Assembly (NCBI GenBank): GCA_044224605.1
Contig: JBGAKC010000005.1
Coordinates: 79,906 to 143,905, forward strand
Direction of reading: 5' to 3'
Origin: UBA7672 sp044224605
GTDB taxonomy: Bacteria; Pseudomonadota; Alphaproteobacteria; Caulobacterales; Hyphomonadaceae
Length of the DNA stretch: 64,000 bases
The notes beneath the pieces were generated by a model. It was not told the origin of the DNA and made no database searches. It saw only the letters and a program-made list of their open reading frames with translations. Shown here one piece after another: positions 1-8,763 of this stretch; positions within the stretch are counted from its first letter, which is position 1, and each line of letters begins with the position of its first letter. Made by a program: the position numbers and the translations under genes.

Positions 1-353
1 TTCAGCGACTGGAGTTCGTCGGCTGAAAGCGTCTCGTTTCTGATGAGGTGTTGCGCCAGCTCGGTCGGCGAGCCTTCGAAGAAGGTCGACACCACCTTGC
101 GCAGCGCGCGGGTGCGCGCTTCCGCGCGCGAGACAGTCGGCTTGTAGATGAAGGCGCGTCCGTCCTGGCGCGGCTTCACGTAGTCCTTGTCGGTGAGGAT
201 ACGCAGCAGCGTCAGCACGGTGTTGTAGGCGACCGGATAGCTGTCCTCGAGCGCGTCGGTCACGTCCCGCACACTCGCCTCCCCCTTCTCCCACAGCACG
301 CGCATGATGCGCTGCTCGGCTTCGGTCAGAACATCGGATCGTGGCTTGGGCAT
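1..353 (-). CDS. BlaI/MecI/CopY-family transcriptional repressor (3' end cut by window edge)
   Basis: The reverse strand from the ATG at 353 encodes MPKPRSDVLTEAEQRIMRVL, followed by a winged-helix region (VRDVTDALEDSYPVAYNTVL, then TLLRILTDKDYV). This is the usual N-terminal DNA-binding domain of BlaI/MecI/CopY repressors. About 117 residues are visible of a family size near 125-140, so only the C-terminal tail is lost at the window edge. In known members this repressor is paired with an M56 (BlaR1-like) membrane peptidase, which would lie off the left edge; that is inference. The dyads at 426-489 upstream are candidate autoregulatory operators. The family call is confident, the regulon is unknown. 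Confidence 0.9.
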   Translation of the reverse strand, partial: MPKPRSDVLTEAEQRIMRVLWEKGEASVRDVTDALEDSYPVAYNTVLTLLRILTDKDYVKPRQDGRAFIYKPTVSRAEARTRALRKVVSTFFEGSPTELAQHLIRNETLSADELQSL

Positions 354-425
354 GGCGTCTCTTTTTTTCCGGAGCCTTGCGGCCCTGTCTCTTCTCACCC
401 GGCGTCCTGACCGATCGCCTTGGAC

Positions 426-489
426 AACTAGTTCCTTAGGACTTGGACCTTCCGATTTATCGTTTATCGAGTCAACTAGGTTTCTAGTT
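426..489. promoter_or_regulatory. Candidate operator dyads for the BlaI-type repressor
   Basis: Positions 474-489 read AACTAG-GTTT-CTAGTT, a perfect 6-bp dyad with a 4-bp spacer. A second site starting at 426 carries AACTAGTT. BlaI-family repressors bind short symmetric sites of this size, usually upstream of their own gene. The 354-724 stretch otherwise has no supportable gene. It lies between the divergent repressor gene and the secreted-protein gene at 725, so either could be controlled. No clear -35/-10 pair was recognised. Confidence 0.5.
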
Positions 490-724
490 TCGACCCTGCC
501 TTTTCTCGCGCCCGCCCGCTTGCGGGATGCCTCAAAGCTTTCCGGAAGGAAAGAATTGGCCTCTCCAAGTAAACCCAGATCAATCGAAGCAATCACCGGC
601 CAGGGCCGAGGTGCAGAAACAGTCGCGTTTCCACGAAAACTTGGCATGGACTCGTGAACTGTGTCGATGGAACTGCGTTGCGTGTACCAGAGGGGCAATT
701 GCGCCCGCTTTCTGGAGAATAGAC

Positions 725-1321
725 ATGACCCGTATGGCATTCCTCGCAGGTATCGCGCTGGCCGCCCTCACGGCGTTGCCTGCGAACGCGCAGCTCGGCC
801 TTGGCGGAGGCGGCGGCCTCGGCGGAAACGTCGGAGGCGCAACTGGCGCCATCACCGGCAATGCCGGCGGATCGATCAGCGGCGCGGTCGATACCGAGCG
901 CACGGTTGGCGGCGCGACGGCTGCCGGCCAGCGTGCGAAGGAAAAAGCCGCGAAGGCCGCGGCCGCCGCCAGGGCGAAGGCCGACCAGCAATCGCAGGCG
1001 ATCAGATCGTCCGAACCGCAGCTTGGGCTCGGCAGTCAGGGCGCCGGCCAGGTGCAGCTCCCGGGCGTCAGCGCCGGCGGCCAGGGTTCCGGCTCAGCCA
1101 CCGGCGATACGACAGGCATAACCGGCGCTGGGAAAAGCGCCGTGACCTCGACAACCGACAAGGCCAGGCAAGCCGCCGCGAAAGCCAAGGCCGCCGCCGA
1201 AGCGAACAAGCCGACGGTCAGCGCCGGCGCTTCGGGTTCAGGCAGCGCCACACTAACCACGGAAGGCGCATCCGCCTCAGCCTCCGGCTCAACCGACGCC
1301 TCGGCCTCGAAACCGCACTAG
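725..1321 (+). CDS. Secreted Ala/Gly/Ser-rich low-complexity protein
   Basis: A 198-residue protein. The ATG at 725 is chosen because GGAG lies just upstream and a clean signal peptide follows (MTRMAFLAGIALAALTALPA, cleavage near NAQ). The mature part is low complexity: a Gly-rich start (LGLGGGGGLGGN), an Ala/Lys-rich helix-like stretch (AKEKAAKAAAAARAKADQQS), and Ser/Gly/Ala repeats such as ASGSGSA near the C-terminus. Two Ala/Lys segments (near residues 75-95 and 140-160) may be helical. No catalytic motif is visible. It is probably periplasmic or cell-surface; function unknown. Confidence 0.7.
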   Translation: MTRMAFLAGIALAALTALPANAQLGLGGGGGLGGNVGGATGAITGNAGGSISGAVDTERTVGGATAAGQRAKEKAAKAAAAARAKADQQSQAIRSSEPQLGLGSQGAGQVQLPGVSAGGQGSGSATGDTTGITGAGKSAVTSTTDKARQAAAKAKAAAEANKPTVSAGASGSGSATLTTEGASASASGSTDASASKPH

Positions 1322-1372
1322 ACTATCCTACCCCGTCACCAGCGGCCGGAGGCAACTCCGGTCGCCCTCCAA

Positions 1373-2380
1373 TCAACCAGCCGACGGGAAAGACATCGGA
1401 TCTTCCGGCTCGAGCCCGAATGACCCTTTCGGATTGCCGTAATCGCCCACGAGCAGCTCGTAATGCAGATGCATCGGGATCTGATAGCTTCCTGTGTTGC
1501 CCATCAGTCCCAGCTGCTCGCCGGCCTTCACCTTGACGCCAGGCGACAACCCTTTGCCGAACGAGGCCAGGTGTGCATAGCGCGTGTAAACGCCGCCGCC
1601 ATGATCGATCAGGATCATGTTGCCGTAGTCATCGCGATACTTCATCTCGATGATCTGACCATCGCCTCCTGCCAGCACGGGCACGCCGATATCCGCATGA
1701 TAGTCCACGCCCTTGTGCAGGCGTTCGGATCGCGTGCCGAAGCCTGATGACAGGCACGCGCCCGGCGTCGGGAAGGTCGCGATCTTCACACTCTTCACGA
1801 GCACGAACGGCTTGTACGCCGTGACAATGCTGTTTGCGCTTGCAGGCGCGTTCGACACTTCCATGCGGGGACAAAGTTCAAGGCTCGCAGCAAAGACCTT
1901 GGCAAGATCGCCGGAAGGCGCAGCCGGAATCAGCACCTGCTTCGGCGATGGCGCAACGCCGGCCTCTGGCGCAGCAGGCGTATGCGCAGGCGCCGCTGGC
2001 GCTCCCGGCGCTGCGCGATGCGGAGGCGCCGGAGCGACGGCGACCGTCATGCCCTTCGGCACAGCCGTCGCCTGATCCATCGCGAGGTTGTCGAGCTGCT
2101 CTTCCAGCGTGCCATTGTCGCGCTCAACGGTGATCACCTCACCTGCAGCCAGTGCGATGTCGCCGATCTGCGCCTTCAGGCGATTGAGCGTTTCATCGGG
2201 CAGCAATTCCTGAAGCCCCGCGAGGTTGATCGTCTCGAGCCGCACCTTCGCGCGAAGATCGTTCGCGCTCCTGTCGACCGCATCCGTCCAATCCGGGGGC
2301 GCCGGCCAGATGCTGCCGCCAAGCCAGCCGAGAAACCCCGTTCCTCCGGCCAGAGCCGAAACCAGCAATGTTCTGATCAT
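1373..2380 (-). CDS. M23-family metallopeptidase, membrane-anchored (peptidoglycan hydrolase type)
   Basis: A 335-residue protein with an N-terminal hydrophobic segment (residues 1-25), a mostly helical region, an Ala/Pro-rich linker around 115-150, and a C-terminal LytM/M23 domain. The domain carries HKGVD at 222-226 (His and Asp zinc ligands) and HLHYE near 304-308 (the HxH motif), with the lysostaphin-like core DYGNMILIDHGGGVYTRYAH between them. Family members cut peptide cross-links in peptidoglycan or regulate amidases. Both zinc motifs are present, so it should be active. It is transcribed away from the gene at 725 and has no obvious operon partner. Confidence 0.88.
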   Translation of the reverse strand: MIRTLLVSALAGGTGFLGWLGGSIWPAPPDWTDAVDRSANDLRAKVRLETINLAGLQELLPDETLNRLKAQIGDIALAAGEVITVERDNGTLEEQLDNLAMDQATAVPKGMTVAVAPAPPHRAAPGAPAAPAHTPAAPEAGVAPSPKQVLIPAAPSGDLAKVFAASLELCPRMEVSNAPASANSIVTAYKPFVLVKSVKIATFPTPGACLSSGFGTRSERLHKGVDYHADIGVPVLAGGDGQIIEMKYRDDYGNMILIDHGGGVYTRYAHLASFGKGLSPGVKVKAGEQLGLMGNTGSYQIPMHLHYELLVGDYGNPKGSFGLEPEDPMSFPSAG

Positions 2381-2563
2381 GTCCCCTGCTCCACCCGACC
2401 CGCGACCCGGAGCAGTCTTTGCCGCCCTCTCAGCGAAAGCCTATGCCCCGGTCACACGGGAGTCAGCCTTCCGGCGCATGAACATGCGGACAGGTGGGAA
2501 GAGCAGAACAAAGCCGGATCGCTTCAGGCTAGATCCAACCCGCCTCATGGCGGGACTGAACAC

Positions 2564-3301
2564 CTAATCCTCGCGCTTCACGCGGGCTTTGCCGCGGCCA
2601 ATGGCCAGCGCCTTGATCGCGCCGCGGAAAGTGCTGACTTCCTGCGACGTCCACCCTGCACGCGTGAAGGCGTTGCGCAGGTTCTGCACCATTGGCGGTT
2701 TCTTGGACTCTGGAAAGAAGAAGCCGGCGCGATCGAGTTCATCCTCGAAATGCTCCATCATACCGATCAGTTCTTCGCGCGTGGCCGGCGCACCAACGCC
2801 TTCGAACGCCGGCGGCGGTCCGCTCGCCTGCGCATCCGCAAACCCATGCGCCACCAGCGCCACGGCCTGCGCGAGGTTCAGCGACGCGAACGACGAGGCC
2901 ACCGGGAAGGACAGGATCGCATCGCTCAGGGCCACCGCCTCGTTCGGCAACCCCGCGCGCTCCGCCCCGAACAGCACGGCTGTACGCCCCGCCGTAGCGC
3001 GTATCTTCGCGACCGCCTCGCCAGCCCCGAACACCGGCTTCTCCATCCCGCGCGGCCGCGCCGTCGTCGCGATAACCGCGGCACAATCTGCAATCGCGTC
3101 CTCGACACGCTCGAACACGCTGACCTTCACCACGCCCGGCAACGCCCCCGCGCTCATCGTCTCCGCAGCCGGGTTGGGCCATCCATCACGCGGCCTCACC
3201 AGCCGCAGGTCATGCAGTGCGAAATTCGCCATCACGCGCGCCGCAGCGCCAATGTTCTCGCCCATCTGCGGGGCGACGAGGATGAAACAGGGGCTGGCCA
3301 T
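2564..3301 (-). CDS. trmJ: SpoU/TrmH-superfamily RNA methyltransferase, TrmJ type
   Basis: A 245-residue protein starting MASPCFILVAPQMGENIGAA. The FILV.PQ..EN.GA.AR motif and the later VLFGAERAGLPNEAV (motif 2) and SFASLNLAQAVALVAHGF (motif 3) are those of SPOUT methyltransferases. Length and the C-terminal helical extension fit TrmJ, which 2'-O-methylates position 32 of tRNA using SAM. The ATG at 3301 is preferred over an in-frame TTG one codon upstream. It lies 3 bp after the stop of the VOC gene, so the two are probably co-transcribed. Family certain; exact RNA target inferred. Confidence 0.88.
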   Translation of the reverse strand: MASPCFILVAPQMGENIGAAARVMANFALHDLRLVRPRDGWPNPAAETMSAGALPGVVKVSVFERVEDAIADCAAVIATTARPRGMEKPVFGAGEAVAKIRATAGRTAVLFGAERAGLPNEAVALSDAILSFPVASSFASLNLAQAVALVAHGFADAQASGPPPAFEGVGAPATREELIGMMEHFEDELDRAGFFFPESKKPPMVQNLRNAFTRAGWTSQEVSTFRGAIKALAIGRGKARVKRED

Positions 3302-3304
3302 CAA

Positions 3305-3724
3305 CTACGCCTTGTCCGTCTTCAGCTCGATCTGGTGATCCCACGGATCGCGGATGTACCAGGAGTAGCCCTGACCCTTGGCGCCGGATCGCATACCCTC
3401 TTCCTCGATCACAAGCCCATGCGTCTTGAGGTGCGCCTCCATCCCCGCCTTCGTGACCGGCCCGATCTCGACGCAGAAATGATCCATGTTCCTGCCGCCA
3501 TCGACCGGCGGCTTCGCCCATCTGCCCTGTGCGCTGCCTGCATCAACCAGGTCGATCATCGAGGCGCCACAGCGCAGCTGGACCATACCGAACTTCCGGA
3601 GGTCGCCCTCCTCGGTCGCGCCGACCACATCAGCATACCATTTCACGGCCCGGTCGAGCCCATCGACGATCAGCACGACATGATCGATGGCGCGAAGCTC
3701 GAAGGGCGGGCTTTTCCCGGTCAT
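3305..3724 (-). CDS. VOC-superfamily protein (glyoxalase/bleomycin-resistance fold)
   Basis: A 139-residue single VOC domain: an AIDHVVLIVDGLDRAVKWYA start, a NMDHFCVEIG strand in the middle and YIRDPWDHQIELK at the end. Members bind a metal and catalyse isomerisation, epimerisation or dioxygenation, or bind drugs; substrate cannot be told here. The ATG at 3724 (MTGKSPPF) is chosen because GAGGA sits at good spacing upstream; a longer frame to 3775 has no ribosome site. It precedes trmJ with a 3-bp gap and is divergent from icd. Confidence 0.85.
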   Translation of the reverse strand: MTGKSPPFELRAIDHVVLIVDGLDRAVKWYADVVGATEEGDLRKFGMVQLRCGASMIDLVDAGSAQGRWAKPPVDGGRNMDHFCVEIGPVTKAGMEAHLKTHGLVIEEEGMRSGAKGQGYSWYIRDPWDHQIELKTDKA

Positions 3725-3851
3725 TGGAACTTCCTCGCGACGTGTTTTTCGGGGGCGTATTGTGCCCGTAACCATGTCTGATATAGCCCGGCCCAGAACC
3801 CCCGCGCCAGAACCCTATCTGGCCGGTTACGTCGCCTTTCAGGAGCTTTTC

Positions 3852-5069
3852 ATGGCCGTCATCAAGGTTGCAAACCCCGTCGTCGAAATGGACGGGGACG
3901 AGATGACCCGCATCATCTGGGCGCTCATCAAGGAACGCCTGATCCTGCCGTACCTCGACATCGACCTGAAGTATTACGACCTGTCGATCGAGAACCGCGA
4001 CGCCACCAACGACCAGGTCACCATCGACTCGGCCGAAGCCACGAAAAAGTACGGCGTCGCCGTGAAGTGCGCGACGATCACGCCGGACGAAGCCCGCGTC
4101 GAAGAGTTCAAGCTGAAGAAGATGTGGAAGTCGCCCAACGGCACGATCCGCAACATCCTCGACGGCGTCGTCTTCCGCGAGCCGATCGTGATGAAGAACG
4201 TGCCGCGCCTCGTGCCGGGCTGGACGCAACCGGTCGTGGTCGGCCGTCACGCCTTCGGTGACCAGTATCGCGCGACCGACTTCAGGGTGCCGGGCGCCGG
4301 CAAGCTGACGATCAAGTTCCAGCCGGCTGATGGCGGTCCCGCCATCGAGCACGAAGTGTTCGACTTCAAATCCCCGGGCATCGCCATGGGCATGTTCAAC
4401 GTCGACAAGTCGATCCGCGACTTCGCGCGCGCCTCGTTCAACTTCGGCCTGCAGCGTAAATGGCCGGTCTATCTCTCGACCAAGAACACGATCCTCAAGG
4501 CCTATGACGGCCGCTTCAAGGACATCTTCCAGGAAGTGTTCGACGCCGAGTTCGCCGACAAGTTCAAGGAGTTCGGCGGCACGTATGAGCACCGTCTCAT
4601 CGACGACATGGTCGCAGCCTGCCTCAAATGGTCGGGCGGCTATGTCTGGGCGTGCAAGAACTATGACGGCGACGTGCAGTCCGACACGGTGGCGCAGGGC
4701 TATGGCTCGCTCGGCCTGATGACCTCGGTGCTGATGACGCCGGATGGCAAGACGGTGGAAGCCGAAGCCGCCCACGGCACAGTGACGCGCCACTACCGCG
4801 CCCACCAGCAAGGCAAGTCGACCTCGACCAACTCGGTCGCCTCGATCTTCGCCTGGACGCGCGGCCTTGCCCACCGCGCCAAGCTCGACAGCAACGCCGA
4901 ACTCGCGAAGTTTGCGACGACGCTGGAACGCACGGTCATCGACACGGTCGAAGCCGGTTTCATGACGAAGGACCTCTCGCTCCTCATCGGCCCGGATCAA
5001 CCCTGGCTCACGACGGAAGGCTTCATCGAGAAGATTGCCTCGAACTTCCAGGACGCAATGTCGAAATAG
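3852..5069 (+). CDS. icd: NADP-dependent isocitrate dehydrogenase
   Basis: A 405-residue protein beginning MAVIKVANPVVEMDGDEMTR, the hallmark of the homodimeric, eukaryote-like NADP-IDH found in alphaproteobacteria. It converts isocitrate to 2-oxoglutarate and CO2 in the TCA cycle, yielding NADPH. Visible signatures include SIENRDATNDQVT, WKSPNGTIRNILDGVVFREP (substrate loop) and EAAHGTVTRHYR. The ATG at 3852 is preceded by AGGAG at 3841-3845; the frame open to 3687 has no good start. The gene ends just before a strong terminator. It supplies 2-oxoglutarate, the co-substrate of the glutamate synthase encoded further along. Confidence 0.97.
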   Translation: MAVIKVANPVVEMDGDEMTRIIWALIKERLILPYLDIDLKYYDLSIENRDATNDQVTIDSAEATKKYGVAVKCATITPDEARVEEFKLKKMWKSPNGTIRNILDGVVFREPIVMKNVPRLVPGWTQPVVVGRHAFGDQYRATDFRVPGAGKLTIKFQPADGGPAIEHEVFDFKSPGIAMGMFNVDKSIRDFARASFNFGLQRKWPVYLSTKNTILKAYDGRFKDIFQEVFDAEFADKFKEFGGTYEHRLIDDMVAACLKWSGGYVWACKNYDGDVQSDTVAQGYGSLGLMTSVLMTPDGKTVEAEAAHGTVTRHYRAHQQGKSTSTNSVASIFAWTRGLAHRAKLDSNAELAKFATTLERTVIDTVEAGFMTKDLSLLIGPDQPWLTTEGFIEKIASNFQDAMSK

Positions 5070-5091
5070 GCTTCGCGCAAGCGACAGACAC

Positions 5092-5126
5092 AAAGGCCCG
5101 CGGATCGCTCCGCGGGCCTTTCTTGT
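5092..5126 (+). terminator. Rho-independent terminator after icd, probably bidirectional
   Basis: Positions 5092-5104 and 5109-5121 form a perfect 13-bp stem (AAAGGCCCGCGGA paired with its complement) with a TCGC loop, followed on the + strand by TTTCTTGT. The two flanking genes converge on it, and the A-rich arm provides a short T run in the other direction, so it can serve both. Confidence 0.93.
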
Positions 5127-5133
5127 CTCCCGG

Positions 5134-5697
5134 CTATCGAATGCCGAGGATCACATCCTTCAGCGCAGCTTCCATCTCACCCTGAAGCGGATCGAGACCG
5201 CGCGCCTCGAATGCGCCTCCCTTCTGCCGGCGATGTGGAATGCTGCGCAGGGTGGCGCCGGTCTGCACATCAACTGCATCGAGCGTGAACTTCACATCAC
5301 TCCAGGTGCTCCACAGAGCGGGAAAGGACAGGATCGCAATCGGACCGAGCTCATCGATATGAATGAGCAAAGCCGTATTCGCGCCTTCCGCCCTTGCGGC
5401 TGCAAGCGCATCGGATGCGCCGGCATCGGCGACAACATCCAGCACCCTCGACGAGGACGCACAGGTTATTGCGGGCGCTACGGCGTCTATCGCCTTTCTG
5501 GCGATCTCCTCGCGCACCTTCGGCTCCTTCTGGTCCGGCCGCCAGCGTGTGAGTGGCGCGATCACGACCTTGCCCAGGGAAACGCCGGGGGCGCAGAGCG
5601 GCGCCTGCACGGGGAAACGTTCCGCCCCTGGCGGCGCGGACGCACATGCGGCAGTTGAGCCCAGCAAGAGCGCAGTGGCGTAATGACGAAGGTCCAT
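5134..5697 (-). CDS. Hypothetical lipoprotein
   Basis: A 187-residue protein starting MDLRHYATALLLGSTAACAS; the lipobox STAAC places the lipidated cysteine at residue 18. The mature protein has alternating strand/helix text, including a probable P-loop-free alpha/beta core (VLDVVADAGASDALAAARAE, then GANTALLIHIDELGPIAI), compatible with a periplasmic TolB-N/YajG-like fold, but no named family was recognised. It converges on icd across the shared terminator and lies 59 bp downstream of alaS on the same strand. Confidence 0.75.
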   Translation of the reverse strand: MDLRHYATALLLGSTAACASAPPGAERFPVQAPLCAPGVSLGKVVIAPLTRWRPDQKEPKVREEIARKAIDAVAPAITCASSSRVLDVVADAGASDALAAARAEGANTALLIHIDELGPIAILSFPALWSTWSDVKFTLDAVDVQTGATLRSIPHRRQKGGAFEARGLDPLQGEMEAALKDVILGIR

Positions 5698-5756
5698 TCG
5701 ATCCTCCCCTTCGGGAAATGATGCGAGTCCCGCAACGCTTCGTCAAATCGTACGGA

Positions 5757-8450
5757 TCAACCCGCCAGTGCAGCCTTCACGGCCGCGATGGCGTCGTTGG
5801 CCTTCGAACCATCCGGCCCGCCGCCTTGCGCCATGTCCGGACGCCCGCCGCCCTTGGCGCCGCCGACAGCTTGAACTGCCTTGGTCACGAGATCGCCAGC
5901 CGGGAACCGCTTGGTCAGGTCATCGGTGACGCCGACGACGACGGTAGCCTTGCCTTCGCTGGTCGCGACGAACACGACGACGCCTGAGCCGACCGACTTC
6001 TTGGCTTCATCAGCCAGTCCCTTGAGATCCTTCGCCGGCACATCGACGACCTTGCCGATGAACTTGACGCCATTGATGACTTCCGGGCCGGACGCAGCAC
6101 CGCCGCCGCCCATGGCGAGCTTCTTGCGGGCATCGGCGAGTTCGGCTTCGAGTTTCTTGCGCAGCTCGACGAGTTGGGCAACGCGGGCAGGCGCATCCGC
6201 AATCGGCGCCTTGAACTGATCCGCGATCTCGCGGGCGATCGCGCCGCGCGACTTGAGGAAGTCCAGCGCAGCCGCGCCCGTCACGCCCTCGATCCGGCGC
6301 ACGCCTTGCGCCACGCCGCCTTCGGACGTGACCACGAACACGGCGATGTCGCCCGTGCGCGCGACGTGCGTGCCGCCGCAGAGTTCGACGGAGTAGGGCG
6401 CGTTGGCTTCGCTGACGGAATTGCCGAGGCGCAGCACGCGCACCTCATCGCCGTACTTCTCGCCGAACAGCGCCATCGCGCCGGCCTCGATTGCCTTGTC
6501 CGGCGCCATCACGCGAATTTCCGCTGGCGCGTTCTGCCGGACTACCGCGTTCACTTCGGCCTCGACCGCTTCGATCTCTTCGCGCGTCATCGGCTGCGTG
6601 TGTGAGAAGTCGAAGCGGAAATAGTCGGCCTCGACCAGTGAACCTTTCTGCGTGACGTGCTTGCCGAGCTTGTTGCGCAGCGCCGCGTGCAACAGGTGGG
6701 TCGCCGAATGATTGGCGCGGATCTTCGCGCGCCGCACGCGGTCGATCTTCATCTCCGCGAGGTCGCCGGCCTTGGCGGCGCCGGACAGCATTTCGCCAAC
6801 ATGCGCGAACACGTCGCCCGCACGTTTCTGCACGTCGTCGACACGGAAGCGACCGCCGCCGGCAAAGAAGATCTCGCCCTTATCGCCCGCCTGGCCCCCG
6901 CTCTCGGCATAGAACGGTGTCTGGTCGAACACGAGTTCGGCCTTGTCGCCGGTCTTCAGCGCCTTCGCCTGCACGCCGGCGACCAGCGCCGTCTTCAGGT
7001 GGCCGGAGGTTTCCTCGAACTCATAGCCCTGGAAGCTGGTAGCGCCGGAAGCATCGCGCACGGAATGCCAGACGGCATCCGAGCCATCGCCCGCGGTGAA
7101 CTTCGAGTGTTCCTGGCTGCGCGTGCGCTGTTCCTCCATCGCCGCGTTGTAGCCGGGCTCGTCGACCGTCATGCCACGCGCACGGAGCACATCCTGCGTG
7201 AGGTCGAGCGGAAAGCCGTACGTGTCGTAGAGCTTGAAGGCGACATCGCCCTTGAGCACGCCGCCCTTGCCCAGCGAAGCGGTCTCTTCATCCAGCAGCG
7301 CAAGGCCGCGACCGAGCGTGCGCTGGAACGACTGCTCTTCCTGCTGGAAGGCGCTTTCGATGGCGGGCCGGGCGCGAACGAGGTCAGGATAGGCATCGCC
7401 CATCTCCTGTCCCAGCGCGCCGACGAGCTGATACATGTTCGGTTCGCGCGTGCCGAGGATGTGCGCGTGGCGCATGGCGCGGCGCATGATGCGGCGGAGC
7501 ACATAGCCCCTGCCCTCGTTCGACGGCGAGACGCCATCGGAGATGAGGAAGCACGCCGAGCGCAAGTGATCGGCGATGACGCGGAAGGAGGCGGTCTGCT
7601 CGCCCTGCGCCTTCACCTTGTAGAGCTCTTCGCCCGCATTGATGAGGTTCACGAACAGGTCCGTCTCGAACACCGAATCGACGCCCTGCATGATCGCCGA
7701 GATGCGCTCGAGGCCCATGCCCGTGTCGATCGATGGCTTGGGCAGGGATACGCGCGGGCGGCCATCGTTGAACTGCTCGTACTGCATGAAGACGAGGTTC
7801 CAGAATTCGAGGAACCGGTCGCCATCCTGCCCGGCCGAGCCGGGCGGACCACCCCAGATGTGGTCGCCACGGTCGATGAAGATTTCCGAGCACGGACCGC
7901 ACGGGCCGGTGTCACCCATCATCCAGAAATTGTCGTTGGTGGGGATGCGGATGATGCGGCTGTCCGGCAGGCCGGCGATCTTCTTCCAGAGACCGTGAGC
8001 CTCGTCATCGTCGTGGTAGACAGTGACGAGCAGCTTGTCCTTCGGCAGCTGGAAATCGCGCGTGACCAGCGTCCAGGCATGCTCGATCGCGAGTTCCTTG
8101 AAGTAGTCGCCGAACGAAAAGTTGCCGAGCATCTCGAAGAAGGTGAGATGGCGCGCGGTGTAGCCGACATTGTCGAGGTCGTTGTGCTTGCCGCCCGCGC
8201 GGACACATTTCTGCGACGTCGCAGCCCTTGGAGCAAAAGGCTTCTCGACGCCAGTGAAGATGTTCTTGAACTGCACCATGCCTGCATTGGTGAACAGCAG
8301 GGTGTTGTCGCCCTGCGGCACCAGCGAAGAAGACGGCTTCACGGCGTGGCCGGCCTTGGCGAAATAGTCGAGGAAGGCCGCGCGGATGCCATTGACCGAT
8401 GACGGGACGCTCGAGGGCTTCGAGGAAGAAGGCGTGCTCTTGGACGTCAT
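5757..8450 (-). CDS. alaS: Alanyl-tRNA synthetase
   Basis: An 897-residue enzyme that charges tRNA-Ala and edits Ser/Gly mischarging. Order of domains: class II catalytic core (IRAAFLDYFAKAGHAVKPSS near the start, FTNAGMVQFKNIF, GMGLERISAIMQG), a tRNA-recognition helical region, the editing domain with HSATHLLH near residue 580 and CGGTHV near 690 (four zinc ligands), and a C-terminal DHHA1 domain ending GGGRPDMAQGGG. The first ~20 residues are a Ser/Pro-rich extension not typical of the family, so an internal start cannot be fully excluded. It lies downstream of recA, a gene order conserved in alphaproteobacteria. Confidence 0.97.
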   Translation of the reverse strand: MTSKSTPSSSKPSSVPSSVNGIRAAFLDYFAKAGHAVKPSSSLVPQGDNTLLFTNAGMVQFKNIFTGVEKPFAPRAATSQKCVRAGGKHNDLDNVGYTARHLTFFEMLGNFSFGDYFKELAIEHAWTLVTRDFQLPKDKLLVTVYHDDDEAHGLWKKIAGLPDSRIIRIPTNDNFWMMGDTGPCGPCSEIFIDRGDHIWGGPPGSAGQDGDRFLEFWNLVFMQYEQFNDGRPRVSLPKPSIDTGMGLERISAIMQGVDSVFETDLFVNLINAGEELYKVKAQGEQTASFRVIADHLRSACFLISDGVSPSNEGRGYVLRRIMRRAMRHAHILGTREPNMYQLVGALGQEMGDAYPDLVRARPAIESAFQQEEQSFQRTLGRGLALLDEETASLGKGGVLKGDVAFKLYDTYGFPLDLTQDVLRARGMTVDEPGYNAAMEEQRTRSQEHSKFTAGDGSDAVWHSVRDASGATSFQGYEFEETSGHLKTALVAGVQAKALKTGDKAELVFDQTPFYAESGGQAGDKGEIFFAGGGRFRVDDVQKRAGDVFAHVGEMLSGAAKAGDLAEMKIDRVRRAKIRANHSATHLLHAALRNKLGKHVTQKGSLVEADYFRFDFSHTQPMTREEIEAVEAEVNAVVRQNAPAEIRVMAPDKAIEAGAMALFGEKYGDEVRVLRLGNSVSEANAPYSVELCGGTHVARTGDIAVFVVTSEGGVAQGVRRIEGVTGAAALDFLKSRGAIAREIADQFKAPIADAPARVAQLVELRKKLEAELADARKKLAMGGGGAASGPEVINGVKFIGKVVDVPAKDLKGLADEAKKSVGSGVVVFVATSEGKATVVVGVTDDLTKRFPAGDLVTKAVQAVGGAKGGGRPDMAQGGGPDGSKANDAIAAVKAALAG

Positions 8451-8763
8451 CGCAGGCTCCTGGGGTCACGAAGATCGGTCCGCCAAACCGAGGCGGCCCA
8501 ATCCCCACGACCGGTAAGTTAAGGTCCCGCGGCCAGCCATCCCAGCCCGGCGCGCGAACCATGGGGCGGTATAAGGCGCGCACCCGCCACAGGCAACGTC
8601 GCTAGCGCGCCGTTTCTGGCGCGATCGTCCACCGGAAATCCCCGAAAACGCAGCTCAAAACGCAGAAGACGCCGGTCGATCGAACCGGCGCCTCCCTGCA
8701 CTGCCATGTGCCTACCCCTGACCGGCTGCGAACCCGGCTTCGGGAAACCCGCGGACCAGCGGC
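8451..8763. other. recA-alaS intergenic region with a hairpin
   Basis: This 313-bp stretch has no supportable gene. A 7-bp stem at 8670-8676 and 8684-8690 (CGCCGGT with its complement, 7-nt loop) follows the recA stop on the minus strand. Downstream of it on that strand comes TCTTCTGCGTTTT, so it may be a weak recA terminator. The alaS promoter must lie in the remaining 200 bp, but no clear boxes are visible. Confidence 0.45.

Noticed and set aside
1982..3781. 599-residue + strand frame crossing three genes
   Set aside because: It covers the M23, trmJ and VOC genes in antisense and has no protein character.
6657..8402. Long + strand open frame opposite alaS
   Set aside because: It is the complement of a certain gene in high-G+C DNA; composition (Arg/Ala/Asp/His-rich) is that of an antisense shadow, with no ribosome site.
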